The translations under genes and the position numbers were made by a program. Shown here piece by piece: positions 19,727-31,065 of a stretch of DNA of 64,000 bases; position 1 is the first letter of the stretch; each line of letters opens with the position of its first letter. This DNA comes from Histomonas meleagridis (Eukaryota; Parabasalia; Tritrichomonadida; Dientamoebidae), in the NCBI GenBank assembly GCA_020186115.1, contig WSYJ01000036.1, forward strand, positions 1-64,000, in the 5' to 3' direction. The notes below the pieces were generated by a model, which did no database searches, was not told the DNA's origin, and saw nothing but the letters and a program-made list of their open reading frames with translations.

Positions 19727-21982
19727 ATGGAAGACGAAAGGTTTAAGTCTCTTTCCAGAATGTTGAGATATGAACTTAAATCTACAATGAAAATTGAAGA
19801 CGTCATTCCAAAGCTTCCATCATATATTATAGGAATTGAAAAAACAGGCGATATATACTTGGACTTTTCTTATTATTGTGCAATTGTTATTATTGATAAT
19901 ACTCCAAAAGTACAAGAAGGAATGATTACCGCTATAGGTGTTATTAGGCGTCTATTAGAAATAGTAATTTCTTGGGGAATATATCCACATTTACCAAAAT
20001 CGTTACATATTCCTTTTTTAGATGATCCACATTGGTTAATGACTCCAGCTCCACCACGGATGCTTCGACCTAAACCCGAAATGCTTCAAGCTCTTGAAAT
20101 TTTCATTACTTCCCCCGGTGTCCAACTTATTCATCCTTTATTTCTTCATCATTGTATCTGTATTTTTTATTACCTTGAACCCGCACGCCTTAATTTAATT
20201 ATTCAAGATCAGCCAACCGAAAATGTCATTTCTTGTTTAATTGCACTTTTCCAAACAGGCTTAGAATTTGGTCCTTTATTAATATCTGTTATCCAAGAAC
20301 GTACTGATTCATTTGAAGCCATTGAGCGCACTAAATTTCCGATAAAACTTTGTGCTCGTGCAATTTCAGTACCACCAAAAAATGTTTCGAATGATGAATA
20401 CTTTGATAAATTATTTCCACGATTAATCACAGCAATAAATTCTGGCAAAGGCTCCGATTTATCCAAAGAAATCATTAGCGAAATCATCAATCATAACATT
20501 AATGAATTCTTCAAACATTTCGATATGCATTTGTTGTTAGAATGGCCTACATATAAATCAATTTCGCCGATTATCTTTCAACTTGATAATATTATTTATG
20601 ATGATGATATTCCCAAAGTATTAATTACTCCGATTCCACAACGATTATTATTTATAGCATCGAATGAAAATGTCAATGAAACAATTCGCGAGAAAATAAT
20701 TTCGTTATTAAAGAAATATTTTAAAGATGAAAAGTCATCAATCGAATTAATTAAAAGTATTATCGAAGTAGAAACACTTTCTCCATTAGGTATTGATCAT
20801 ATTAATTTATTAACAAATGAAAATGGAATATTTGTTGTCGAGAATGATAATGATGACGATTTCGATGCACTCGAAAATATGCGAAATTTAATTGTCGATA
20901 AAATTATTGTGAACGAGAATCAAATTAAGGATTTCATTGATTGGTTCCCACCTACAATGAGTTCGATTGATTTTGTTTCCAAAATTTTAATGAAATATAA
21001 GGAAATTGATAACGATTTAGCTTCTTCATTACTTTTGTTCTTGAGTAAATTTGAGGGGAAAAATGAGTTTTTAAGTGCGTGTGAAATAGCAAAAATTATA
21101 ATTTCGTTGTGTCCAAATCTGAAAGAAATTAATGAAAATATATATAATGCGTTTAAAAATGAAATACCTGAAATTGAATTGTTTAAAATTATTGAGAAAA
21201 ATTCAAAAAAAATTGATAATGAAAATGAACTTAATTTAGATAAAATTGAACTTTTACATGAATTAAATTCGCCGATAGAACCGTTACGTGCACACGCGTT
21301 GTATACGTTACGCAAAAGTGTGATGACAAAAGGGAATCCGTTAAGAGAAAATGAAAATATTATAAAATCATTTTTACCGACAATTAAAAAGCAATTACAA
21401 AACAAAGATAGCTTTATATATATGAGCGCAATTAAATGTTTGGAATCTTTGGCTGATGTATTTCCACATTTAATTATCGAAGATTTAACAGAACAATTTC
21501 CCCAAAAAGATGAAATTTTATCAATCAAAATATCACAAGTTTTAATGTTATGTGTTAGACGTACTGGTCCTGGTTTAATATATTCTGCTAATGGGAATTT
21601 GTGCGGATATTTTATTAAGGCTTTTTTGAGGGGTGTAAATCATAAGTCTGAAATTGTTGTGGCGTCTTCTTTGTCGAATTTGGCTTCTTTTGTGGAGGCG
21701 CTTGAGTTCGGTTGTGCAAATTGGTTCACAGATATTGTGAATATTTTGAATCTCCAATGGCAAATTCATAAGCCATTGGAGATTAGAAGGGCCGCTTCGT
21801 TTTTGGCTTATAAAATTGTACTAACTTTTGGGAATAGCTTTGAAGAATTCGCAAGAAAAGATTTGGAAGTATTGATCGAATGTGTGGAAAGAATGAGAAC
21901 GGGTGAGCTGGATCAGGTGGCATACCAAAATGCCGAAGATTGCTATCAAACGTTATGGGAAATTTGCCCAATGTTGATGTGA
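19727..21982 (+). CDS. TANGO6/Rtp1-like HEAT-repeat protein
   Basis: The 751-residue protein is all-helical with HEAT-type repeats. Its C-terminal third is most informative: LHELNSPIEPLRAHALYTLRKSV, then HEAT units with IYMSAIKCLESLADVFP and a final VRRTGPGLIYSANGNL to EIRRAASFLAYKIV region. This pattern matches TANGO6/TMCO7 and yeast Rtp1, which act in Golgi organisation and nuclear import of RNA polymerase II. An N-terminal segment FITSPGVQLIHPLFLHHCI also fits that family. The match is from pattern memory and not an alignment. The middle ~200 residues are low-complexity and AT-biased. Confidence 0.6.
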   Translation: MEDERFKSLSRMLRYELKSTMKIEDVIPKLPSYIIGIEKTGDIYLDFSYYCAIVIIDNTPKVQEGMITAIGVIRRLLEIVISWGIYPHLPKSLHIPFLDDPHWLMTPAPPRMLRPKPEMLQALEIFITSPGVQLIHPLFLHHCICIFYYLEPARLNLIIQDQPTENVISCLIALFQTGLEFGPLLISVIQERTDSFEAIERTKFPIKLCARAISVPPKNVSNDEYFDKLFPRLITAINSGKGSDLSKEIISEIINHNINEFFKHFDMHLLLEWPTYKSISPIIFQLDNIIYDDDIPKVLITPIPQRLLFIASNENVNETIREKIISLLKKYFKDEKSSIELIKSIIEVETLSPLGIDHINLLTNENGIFVVENDNDDDFDALENMRNLIVDKIIVNENQIKDFIDWFPPTMSSIDFVSKILMKYKEIDNDLASSLLLFLSKFEGKNEFLSACEIAKIIISLCPNLKEINENIYNAFKNEIPEIELFKIIEKNSKKIDNENELNLDKIELLHELNSPIEPLRAHALYTLRKSVMTKGNPLRENENIIKSFLPTIKKQLQNKDSFIYMSAIKCLESLADVFPHLIIEDLTEQFPQKDEILSIKISQVLMLCVRRTGPGLIYSANGNLCGYFIKAFLRGVNHKSEIVVASSLSNLASFVEALEFGCANWFTDIVNILNLQWQIHKPLEIRRAASFLAYKIVLTFGNSFEEFARKDLEVLIECVERMRTGELDQVAYQNAEDCYQTLWEICPMLM

Positions 21983-22348
21983 TATGTTAATTATAGAAAT
22001 AAATTTATAAAATTTGTTTTTGTTTTTTACATTACAAAAATTATTTCACTATTGTTGCCTCCAGATTTTAATGAAATATGTCGTATAATTAAAAAAATAA
22101 ATAATAAAATTATAAATGTAAATGTTAACTAGAATGTTTTAAATTGCTTTGTTAAGCATTTGCAATATAGTAAATTAAACAATAAAATTATAAAATTTGT
22201 GTATAAATAATATTATAAATATTGTAAATAAATTTTTTAAGAAAAAAAAAAAATATAAAATTTGTTTAATTTTTATATCTCTTTCGAAATTTTAGGCGTA
22301 TTGTTTAAATTAAAAATAAAAATATAATTTTATTAACAGACGATTCTC
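21983..22348. other. AT-rich gap between convergent genes
   Basis: I see no gene or RNA, only A/T tracts between the ends of the TANGO6-like and bromodomain genes. Confidence 0.5.
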
Positions 22349-23032
22349 TTATTCAAGGAACCTTATTCCTTTTTGGTTTAAGCATTCTTTCATATAATTT
22401 TTGATTTCTGCTATTGATTCATCAGATAAAAGCCTCTGATTAAGAGTTATGTTCCCACTTTTTACGAGGAGGCCTGGCTGTACCCTCTTTATGATGGATA
22501 TTATTTCATTTTTCTCATCTTCTGTTTGAATTGCTTCAAATGCAAGTTGGAAAGATTGAACCTCATGGCCAGTTAACTGAAGCTGGTGATAATTTGGTGT
22601 TTCGCCCTTAGAGTAATTTGGCATTTGATTTGCTACACGATTTGGCGCATCATGAACTAAATCTGCAAGTTTAGATCTAAGATTTGTTAATCTATTTGTC
22701 CAAAGTGAGACTGAGCATTTCATTGCAAACCGACGCTCTCTATTGAATATTCTGCGCATCTCTTGAGCAACACATCCAGCAATTGAATTTGGTGAATAAT
22801 ATTGTTCGACGTTATAAAAAACGATTTCAACATCAGACTCCCATTCATATAGGCTTTTGTACTGGTGGCTTTTTAATTTATCATAAACAATATTTAACCC
22901 TATTTGGTCAGTGATAGTGATTCCAGAATCAGGTTCAGGAATTACTGGCTCTAAAAAAAAATTTGCAATAGGATGTTCCATAATCCTATTCATTGCGGAA
23001 ATTGCTTCCGATAAAAGCTCCTTTGTTAGCAT
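22349..23032 (-). CDS. Bromodomain protein (BET-like)
   Basis: Bromodomains bind acetylated lysines on histones. This 227-residue protein starts at the ATG at 23030-23032. Nine further codons upstream are open only from a TTG. Residues ~5-95 fit one bromodomain (MNRIMEHPIANFFLEPV, YDKLKSHQYKSLYEWESDV, FYNVEQYYSPNSIAG), with the final Asn as a candidate acetyl-lysine contact. A C-terminal segment (~155-225: LTGHEVQSFQLAFEAI, EIISIIKRVQPGL, ITLNQRLLSDESIAEIKNYM) resembles the extra-terminal (NET) domain of BET proteins. It is short for a BET protein and has only one bromodomain, as in other protist forms. Start choice matters little to the call. Confidence 0.8.
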   Translation of the reverse strand: MLTKELLSEAISAMNRIMEHPIANFFLEPVIPEPDSGITITDQIGLNIVYDKLKSHQYKSLYEWESDVEIVFYNVEQYYSPNSIAGCVAQEMRRIFNRERRFAMKCSVSLWTNRLTNLRSKLADLVHDAPNRVANQMPNYSKGETPNYHQLQLTGHEVQSFQLAFEAIQTEDEKNEIISIIKRVQPGLLVKSGNITLNQRLLSDESIAEIKNYMKECLNQKGIRFLE

Positions 23033-23394
23033 GTGCTTGCAACTTGAGTTGCAGAGCAAACGGTTTTATTTGTTTACTGATTCAATATTTTTCAATTTGT
23101 TCCAGAATTTTGAAAAAAATTTGTTTTTGATTGAGCAGATCACTTAACTTTTTCGATGAACTATTTGTAATCATCCCTTTCTACGAGATATGAATGTAAA
23201 TTATCTTTTGCAAAAAAAACACATGATGGGATTATCAATGGATTTCATTCTCAAATTTAAAAATGTTGCCACTTTTATTGTACAAATTTTTTAAATATAT
23301 TTATATTTGAATCTAGAAATGTTGTTTTTGTTCTTAAACATTGGAAAATGAATATCAGTTTTGAATGAAATTGGGTATATTACATTTTTTAGCG

Positions 23395-23458
23395 ATGTTT
23401 AATGTTATCGAAATCTTTCTTCTCACATGTTTAATGTTATCGAAATCTTTCTTCTCAC
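23395..23458. repeat. 32-bp tandem duplication at the end of an ankyrin gene
   Basis: ATGTTTAATGTTATCGAAAT and its continuation to CTTCTCAC occur twice, at 23395-23426 and 23427-23458, without mismatch. It duplicates the codons at the C-terminus of the dead ankyrin gene (RRKISITLNM followed by TGA). Confidence 0.85.
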
Positions 23459-23879
23459 ATCGTGACCAAGTAATTTGATGGTTTTTTCATGATAGTTACT
23501 TTTTGCTCGTGAAAGTGCTGTTTCAAATATTTTTAATAATTTCCAAATGTTATTTTGAAATTCTAAATTAATAAAATAAATAAATATCTTTAGCATTAAA
23601 ATCAATTCCTTCTTGCTCAAGAAGTAATTTAACTATTTCTGTATGACCATTTAAAGATGCATACATTAGTGCTGTCCAAAATAATTTAAATAATTTCCAA
23701 ATATTATTTTGAAATATGAAATTATTAAAATAAATATTAAATAAAACAAATAAATATCTTTAGCATTAATATTAATTCCTTCTTGTTCAAGAAGTAATTT
23801 AACTATTTCTGTACGACCATTTGAAGATGCTAATATAAGTGCTGTATCAAATATTTATAAAATATTTTAAATAAGTGAA

Positions 23880-24480
23880 ATAAATTGTAAATTATTTAAT
23901 TAAATATAAATCATAAATTATTGAAATAAAATTCAAAATATTAAAATAATCATCAAATATAAAAAATAAATTGTAAAATACATAAATAAATACCTAATAA
24001 CTAAAACAAATATTAAATTTTTAATATTGATCCAAAATTATTAAAGTAAATATCAAATTATTAAAGCTAATATAAAACTTTTATAACAAATATAAAGCTA
24101 TTAAAATAAATATTAAATTATTAAAACAAATCTGAAATTATTAAAACAATTCTCAATATATTAAAATAAACATGGATTGCATTCACGTCAACCCCATTTT
24201 CTAATAGTAATTTCACTATTTCTACAGAATTATTCTGAATAGCCATATGAAGTGCTGTTCCAAAATGATAAAAAATATTTCAGATATATAAAATAAATAT
24301 CATATCAATAAAATAAATATCAGGTTATTAAAATAAATACCAAATGATTAAAATAAATGCAAAATTATTAAAATAAACATAAAATTATTAAAATGAACAT
24401 CAAATTATTAAAATAAACGTAAAATTTTTAAAATGAACATAAAATTATTAAAATAAATTTTTTTATTAAAGTCAATTCCT
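23880..24480. repeat. Expanded AT-rich tandem spacers
   Basis: Two tracts (~23880-24170 and ~24280-24470), separated by one ankyrin unit, repeat an AATAAATATCAAATTATTAA-like ~20-nt motif with variation. They occupy the place where other ankyrin units have a ~68-nt spacer, so the spacer itself appears to have expanded. Confidence 0.6.
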
Positions 24481-24822
24481 TTTTCTAAAAGGAATTTTAC
24501 GATTTCTGTATTGTTGCTTTTAGCAGCCAAAAAAATAGTTTTGCCAAATAGTTAAAAGGTATGTGAAATTAAAATAAATATTAAATTATTATATTAAATA
24601 TATTTTGTATCAAACTTAAATTCTTTTCGATTTAATAAAAATTTCATAAGATATAAATTTTCAAATTTTATTGTATCATTAAAAATATTAACATCAATTT
24701 TCATTCCTTCTTTTAGTAAATAAGAAAAAATTTCATAATTACTGTATTCAATACATTCCTTACCAAGTTTATCCATATTTTCTACTTTAAAGATTTTGTT
24801 TTCATAAAGATATTTAAATATA

Positions 24823-26115
24823 AAGTGTCCAACCCCAAGTGTAGCATCTCATTATACAAATAAAATTTAAATGAACTAAAATAATGATTCGAATGTTTAC
24901 TTGATATACTCTCCTTTGGTATGTATTACTTGTTCCAATCTCCTTTCCCATTCTTCAAAAACTAGTTTTAACATATCGGTTGGTATTTGTTGTAAAATAT
25001 CAGTTATACATTTTTTTACCTCCTTTCTTGATTCGTATGATTGATCTTCCATTTTATTTTTGATATAGCCAAATAGGAAGAAGTCTGATGGTGCTATATC
25101 TGGTGAATAAGGAGGATGATGTGCTCTTTTAAGACCTTTAATATTCATTATATTAGTTGTGTGCTTCGATATGTGAGGACGTGCATTATCGGCATGGACG
25201 GTTAATCTTCTTCCTTCATTATCTAAATATCCCCCATTTAATTTTGAAAGTTCCTTAATAATATTATTTGCATAATACTTCGAATTAAATGTTTCGCCTT
25301 TTGGAAGAAAGTTAATAACCTTTATTTTGCTTGGATTTCAAAAAGTTGTCAGCATAATTTTTTTATGAGTTATAAAACCTTATTTGGACGTGTTTGAAAC
25401 TGACTTCCGATCGGTATCCATTGTTGAGAAGGATAATATGAATATTCAAACCAAGATTCGTCTCCTGTAACGAAATATATATAATTGTTATGTTTGGCTG
25501 AATTCAGTATCTTAATAAGTGCCTTTGAGATTGTTACCCTTTGAATTTTTTGTTTTTCTGAGAGACTGTGGGGAACTTACTTTAAATGCATGCTTACATA
25601 AAAAAGCATATTTGTCAAATGATAATATACCGTACTTTTTGGAATCCCCGTAGTGTTAGCTATATAACGAACAGATGCAAATGGCTCTTCATCAAGTACA
25701 TACAAAATTTTTTCATTAATGATTTTGTGTTCATCGAAATTTGCATTTGGAGTTTCCTTGTTAACGGTTTTTGATGTTTTGCAATTTCTAATATATTTTG
25801 TAATTGTTGAATATGAAATACATTGATCTTGAAGAGTCAATTTCATTTCTGTATACATTGATTCTTTATTTTTCCCTTGTAAGAAAATCGCAATTGATTT
25901 CTGATCGAGTTCCATTTCGAATCTTTTGATAATTTTAAACGTATATTTTTTCCAATTTTCTATCAAAAAAGTTCAGATATCTCATTATATCTAATTTTTT
26001 ATGAAACTTCATATTTATAAAAAATAAAATGTTATATTCATATATTATTTATATATATTTATTAATAATTAAATATGCTCACATATGGAGATGCTACACT
26101 TAGGGTTGGACACCC
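24823..26115 (-). mobile_element. Mariner-type DNA transposon, 1293 bp, with 28-bp inverted ends
   Basis: The left end (24823-24850) and right end (26088-26115) are inverted repeats sharing GTGTCCAACCC and AAGTGTAGCATCTC, with 25 of 28 bases identical. The insertion is bounded by TA (or TATA), as expected for mariner. Taking the element and one target copy out rejoins the host ankyrin codons HRNDI and FKYLYENK in the order found in paralogues. Size and ends fit the Tvmar type known in trichomonads. Confidence 0.9.
24897..25966 (-). pseudogene. Mariner transposase, frameshifted and with a stop codon
   Basis: The frame opens with an HTH region (MIENWKKYTFKIIKRFEM, DQCISYSTITKYIRN) ending early at ~25577. 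The catalytic part continues in other frames: TGDESWFEYSYYPSQQW (first Asp), VHADNARPHIS (second Asp), and HHPPYSPDIAPSDFFLFGYIKNK (third Asp, mariner signature), ending EYIK. A TGA replaces a Trp expected in MLTTFWNPS, and at least two frameshifts are present. All three Asp codons survive, so decay is recent, but the copy cannot make transposase. Confidence 0.9.
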
Positions 26116-26489
26116 TATATATCATTTCTATGAAAATCAATTGCTGTTTCATATGCATCTTTAAATGATGAATGATTTTGTTCGCATAAATGAATAATTT
26201 CTTCATTTCCAGTTTCTTTTGTTTGAATTGATTTTAAATATTTTATGTATATATCGCTTAAATTATTTGGTATACAATACGCGAAGTAAATTAAACAACT
26301 TATGATTATATTAAATGAATGTGGAAAGTTTGAATCAAATAATTCAATTGTTTGATGAATTGATACCAATGATAATTTTTTCAAGAATATTACAAATTTT
26401 ATATGAATCTTCAGAACATCCTATATCTGTGTTATTAGAGCTCATTGTTTCCTTGGTATTAAAATCATTGTTTTGTGTTTCTTCAATCA

Positions 26490-27606
26490 TCAATAATGAA
26501 GCTTGCAAGCAAAGAATGATTCATCGTAAAATTTATCATTCAATTTTTAATGGAGTAATGTGTCATTATTTGATTTCTAATTAACAAAAAATGATCGGTA
26601 AGTGCCCAAACAAACACAGATATCTTGGACAAAAATCGGGGTCCAATAATAAAACATTGTTCTTTTGACTTTAATAAGTACATTAATATTATATATAAAA
26701 TTAAAGCAAATTTGAGAAAATATTTAAAATATCTCGAAATAAATTTGATACTCATCTTGGAAAACATCATATACATAACTACAACACAATGGCTAACCTA
26801 ATGGCCTCGCTTAGTATTGGTATATAAATATAGCAATATTTAATTTCTTTGATTTTTTCCCATTATTACATTCACTTATGAAACATGATGTAAGGCATTT
26901 CATTTAGTCGCTCAACTGCTCGAAAAATTTCAAGAAATAGATCTCAAAATTATTATCATATTATTCTTCGTTTAATTAATGATTTATCATTAATGATAAA
27001 ATCGTTTTGTGAATTTTATCATATTCATAAATTCTATATAATGAATTATATTATTTAATTAATTCAACTTTAGCAAAATAATAATAAATCATTAAGTGGT
27101 TTCTAAGCTGTATATTTAGTATTATATTGGAATTTCAAAAAGAGCATTATGTCCAAGAAATCCTAAAGAATACTTCATGTTGATTAAACAAATAATGTCC
27201 ATACCATTGAGGCTATAAATAAAGAAGATTAAATCAATGATACAATGCGATGAATTTCTTAAGAAAACTTCATATGATGCGTTAAAAGTCATTGGAATCA
27301 GCATCTTCAACAGGAATGTAAGTAAAAAGTAATAATACGTACGTCATTTAAGAATTTTTACAAAATTAATTTATATAACTAAAAAGTATGTGACTTGTAT
27401 GAGCATTTTTTTTACCCAATTGATAATATCAATCCTACAAATTATAGGAGATGTCTTAATAAAAATTACAAGTATCTTTTTTTGGTTTTTTGCTCTTCTT
27501 TTTTATGTTTACTTGTTTCTTTTTCGTATCAATTTCCTTATTTCCATTGCGTAATTTGATGAAATTTACAAAAAAATTGTTGAATTATTTTAAAATTTCA
27601 CTTTGT
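26490..27606. other. AT-rich intergenic kilobase
   Basis: No credible gene is visible. Short frames here (for example 26540-26776 and 27122-27310 on the minus strand) have no recognisable motif and no Inr-ATG arrangement. Confidence 0.5.
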
Positions 27607-28779
27607 TTACTTCTTCTTTGATCCCGAGCCAGCACCATGCAAAAATAGAATGATATCACCATCCTTAACAACGTAATTCTTACCTTCTGTTCTCATTTTT
27701 CCATGGGCTTTGACATTTGCTTCACTTCCAGCTTCAACTAAGTCGGTGTAGTTGTACACCTGCGCGCGAATGAACTTGTCCATGAAATCAGTATGAATTA
27801 CACCTCCTGCAACAGGTGCTGTAGCTCCATCACGGACAGTCCAGCCACGAACTTCATCAGGGCCGCACGTGAAGAACCGAATGAGTCCAAGTTCGTTATA
27901 ACCAGTTTGGATGATTCGATCCATTGCCGACTTGGTACCTTTCTGCTTGCAATACTCTGCAGCTGCGTCAGGCTCCATGTCCATAAGTTCGCGTTCAAAG
28001 GTCGCAGAAAATGGAATGATTTTTTCGCCGGAATAGTCTTTGATCCATTGGGCAATCTTTGGAAGCCAACGGTTCTTACGTGTAATGTAAGACTTCTCAT
28101 CAAGGTTGAGAAGGTAAATTGTTGGCTTTGATGTAAGGATGTTAAGTGATTCGATATATTCGATTTCAACTTGATTCCATTCACCGGCACGAACTGGTCG
28201 TGGATCGTTCTTAAGGAAATCAAGGACTTTGGTACAGAGTTCAAATTCGTCTTTGTATTTGCGTGGTTCACATTTCATCTTTTTCTCAAGATCTTCATGG
28301 GTACGTGTCATCCATTCAATGTCTTTAAGCTTGAGTTCATCAGAAATGATTTGAAGATCACGAACTGGATCAACCTTGCCTTCAACATGAACAATGTCAT
28401 CATCTTCAAATACACGAACTACATGATAAATACCATTGACTGCTCGTACATTAGAAAGAAATTCATTTCCAAGACCTTCGCCCTTTGATGCGCCACGAAC
28501 AAGACCAGCAATATCATAAACATTTAATGTTGCAGGAATTTCTGACTTTGGATGAAAATGTTTACATAGCCACGTGAAACGTTCATCTGGAACTTCGACT
28601 CTTGCGAGCTTTGGTTCAATAGTGCAGAATGGATAGTTTGCAGTTCCTGCTAAATCTCGCTTTGAAAGAAGATTAAAAAGAAGTGACTTGCCGACGTTTG
28701 GCATACCAACAATACCCATTTGGAGTGTTTTGGTGAATTTGAGCATGGCTTTACGCGTTGGTTGCTTGTTTTGTGCCAT
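27607..28779 (-). CDS. OLA1: OLA1/YchF-type ATPase-GTPase
   Basis: OLA1 belongs to the Obg-related YchF family, prefers ATP and acts near the ribosome and stress response. The 390-residue protein has G1 GMPNVGKS (25-32), DIAG (89-92), the altered G4 motif NLDE (225-228, where NKxD would be usual in GTPases and NMxE is typical of OLA1), a coiled-coil insertion (~145-200) and a C-terminal TGS domain (~305-388) with FFTCGPDEVRGWTV and AHGKMRTEGKNYVVKDGDII. Length equals the family norm. The ATG at 28779 directly precedes MAQNKQPTRK. Codon use is less AT-biased than in neighbours, consistent with strong expression. Confidence 0.97.
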   Translation of the reverse strand: MAQNKQPTRKAMLKFTKTLQMGIVGMPNVGKSLLFNLLSKRDLAGTANYPFCTIEPKLARVEVPDERFTWLCKHFHPKSEIPATLNVYDIAGLVRGASKGEGLGNEFLSNVRAVNGIYHVVRVFEDDDIVHVEGKVDPVRDLQIISDELKLKDIEWMTRTHEDLEKKMKCEPRKYKDEFELCTKVLDFLKNDPRPVRAGEWNQVEIEYIESLNILTSKPTIYLLNLDEKSYITRKNRWLPKIAQWIKDYSGEKIIPFSATFERELMDMEPDAAAEYCKQKGTKSAMDRIIQTGYNELGLIRFFTCGPDEVRGWTVRDGATAPVAGGVIHTDFMDKFIRAQVYNYTDLVEAGSEANVKAHGKMRTEGKNYVVKDGDIILFLHGAGSGSKKK

Positions 28780-29068
28780 TTCACAAAGTGGCCCAGGGCA
28801 CTTTTTGAGGGTGCCCTGTTTCTAAGCCTTAAGTATTCAATAAATTGAATGAAAAACGATCAATATCTCGCCATCTGCAAAACGCATTTTCGCAACACAA
28901 AAACTATTTAGTTTGCATTCTTAATATGATTATGTATAGATATATAAAATAACTTACTATCTATTTATAAATTTTTCATTGTGTTTATAATTTTACTGAG
29001 AAAATTAACTAATATTTAAATAATAATTTTGTTTTACTCTTCTGTTTGTTGTTACATATATATAAATA

Positions 29069-30406
29069 TTATTCCTTGAAATTAGAGATATGTTCAAATC
29101 TTAAATTACTTATTTCTTCTGCAAATTTATCATTTGAAGAAAAAACTTCTACTGGAAAATCAGGTGGATCAAAAACATACTGATTTGCTGCTCTTTCTGC
29201 TGCTTGAATGAATAATTTTGAATCGTTAATTTCTGCAATAACCAAATTTTGTGTATTAATTGGTCGAATTTTTAAATTTCGAATTGAATTATATCTATCT
29301 TTTAATTGAGTTGAATCTGGACATGATTGTATACCTGCATGATAAACCTTTAAAGCATTTTGTGGCTCATTAAGCATTTCATAAATAATTCCTAAATTAA
29401 TCCATGCTTCTTGTAAATCTGCTTTAAAGCATAAAGCTCTTTGAAATGCAACAACTGCATCATCTTTTTGATCATTTTTTAAATAAAGTATTCCTAAAAC
29501 ACACCAAAACATTGGAGAATCACTCCAATATAATATACATTTGCAATATTTTTGATATGCAATAACCATATCATTTTTTTTCATTGCAATTTTTGCATAA
29601 ACTAATAATAAAATTGGATCATTAGGATAAGTATCTTGAATTATTTGTATGGCAAAATCATAATATTTGTTATCATTGCTGAGTGACAAAAACCATGAAA
29701 ATTGTTGTATAAGAATTAAATTCATTGGATACTTTGCATAAAGTTCTTTATAAAGTGAAAATGCTTTTTCATTTTGTCCTGATAATTGGTATGTATAAGC
29801 AATTTGAAATCTAATATCATCTTTTGATAAACTAAGAGGAAGATCATTTAATAAGTTTTCAAAACATGTGATTGATTGTTCAAAATCATTACATCTTCTT
29901 AATGATATTGCATATCTTAAGTAAAGATCTTTTGAATGAATTTCTGCTTTAAGTGCTCTTTCTAAAAATTCTTTTGAAATCACAAATTTAAAATGAAGAT
30001 AAACGCATCCGATTCCATACAAAAAATATGGATCATCTTCATGTTTGTTAAGCTTTAAAGCATGTACATAAGAAGAATAAGCATTTGGCATGTCATTTAA
30101 TGTTAAATAACAATGTCCTAATATAATCCAATTTTTATTATTTTCTGGTTCTTTTTGAATATATTTTATTGTTGTTTGTATCATTTGTATAATTGCTTCT
30201 ATTGCTGATTTAATATCTCTATCTTCATTTAACTTGTTATGCAAAGGATTATATGAAATTAGACGCCGAAGAGGAATTCCATGATCATTAATATTAATTT
30301 CTTTAGTTAATTCCATTAAGGATACCCATAGATTTTCAACTTCTTTGTTTACCTCATTTAAGGAATTTATAATAGACAAATTAATTGCATTTGGTGATGA
30401 TACCAT
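29069..30406 (-). CDS. TPR-repeat protein resembling the Cyc8/Ssn6 corepressor
   Basis: The 445-residue protein consists mainly of tetratricopeptide repeats (~75-380). The order and wording of the repeats (WIILGHCYLTLNDMPNAYSSY, PYFLYGIGCVYLHF, FQIAYTYQLSGQNEKAF, SPMFWCVLGILYLKNDQKDDA, EAWINLGIIYEMLNEPQNAL) match the TPR block of Cyc8/Ssn6 and of UTX. Cyc8 works with Tup1 to repress transcription. The C-terminus has FDPPDFP and is short, lacking the long Gln/Pro-rich tail of yeast Cyc8 and the demethylase of UTX. A relation to APC/C TPR subunits is less likely given the sequence details. Confidence 0.7.
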   Translation of the reverse strand: MVSSPNAINLSIINSLNEVNKEVENLWVSLMELTKEININDHGIPLRRLISYNPLHNKLNEDRDIKSAIEAIIQMIQTTIKYIQKEPENNKNWIILGHCYLTLNDMPNAYSSYVHALKLNKHEDDPYFLYGIGCVYLHFKFVISKEFLERALKAEIHSKDLYLRYAISLRRCNDFEQSITCFENLLNDLPLSLSKDDIRFQIAYTYQLSGQNEKAFSLYKELYAKYPMNLILIQQFSWFLSLSNDNKYYDFAIQIIQDTYPNDPILLLVYAKIAMKKNDMVIAYQKYCKCILYWSDSPMFWCVLGILYLKNDQKDDAVVAFQRALCFKADLQEAWINLGIIYEMLNEPQNALKVYHAGIQSCPDSTQLKDRYNSIRNLKIRPINTQNLVIAEINDSKLFIQAAERAANQYVFDPPDFPVEVFSSNDKFAEEISNLRFEHISNFKE

Positions 30407-31065
30407 TGTATTTTTTGCGATATAGAGCGATCGGAAATTAATTCAATGAAAGATAACTTAATCAATCATTTATCTATCGTATTTTTTATAACTTTTATTA
30501 TTGAGAGATTGTACCCCTTTAAAGGAATGTTAACATTTCATTCATTTTAAGTATAAGACAATATAAATTTTTATATTTGAAATAAATATCAGAAACATAT
30601 ACAATACTATAATATTTAGTATAAAAAATTATATTCATAAAATATATCGAATGAAATATAGTAGAGTTCAAAAGTTTCATTTCTGATTATAAAACTTTAA
30701 GTAAAATAGAAATTTTCAACAAAAAACATTTAACCTCCTCTTTGATAGTAAGAATTTTTGTTTAGGAATTATTTTAATATTATATTTACAAAGAAATAAT
30801 TTTTAAAATGAAATAAAACAATAATTATAGTATTTTTAATTAAAATGATATATATCATATGTGCTCTATATGAATGCAAAAAAAAGAATGAATTATTTCA
30901 TTTGTTTTATCAAAACCAAAAATACAATGTTTATCAGAAATGAAACTTGAGATTTCATTTTTCGTCAATTGACTGTTAACAGTTAATTTTAAAATATATC
31001 AGAAACAAAATTTTTCTTATTCGGTATAAAACAATATATACTAAGATTTATTTATTAAATACAAT
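30407..31065. other. AT-rich intergenic region
   Basis: I see no gene, RNA or repeat of note. Confidence 0.5.

Larger units (their letters stand above)
23423..26489 (-). pseudogene. DUF3447/ankyrin pseudogene split by a mariner element
   Basis: Reading from an ATG at 26489, an N-terminal piece (MIEETQNNDFNTKETMSS...) changes frame at ~26360, continues as HQTIELFDSNFPHSFNIIIS, and then jumps from SIQTKE straight to TGNEEIIHLCEQN. Paralogues have ~200 residues there, so a large internal deletion has occurred. At HRNDI the frame is cut by a complete mariner-type element (24823-26115) and resumes as FKYLYENK, LGKECIEYSNYEIF. Downstream ankyrin units, their spacers and the C-terminal end (RRKISITLNM) follow. 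Unit steps are 281, 413, 170 and 154 bp; the two long ones hold expanded AATAAAT/AAATTATTAA tandem tracts. Deletion, frameshift and insertion show that this copy is dead. Confidence 0.85.
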
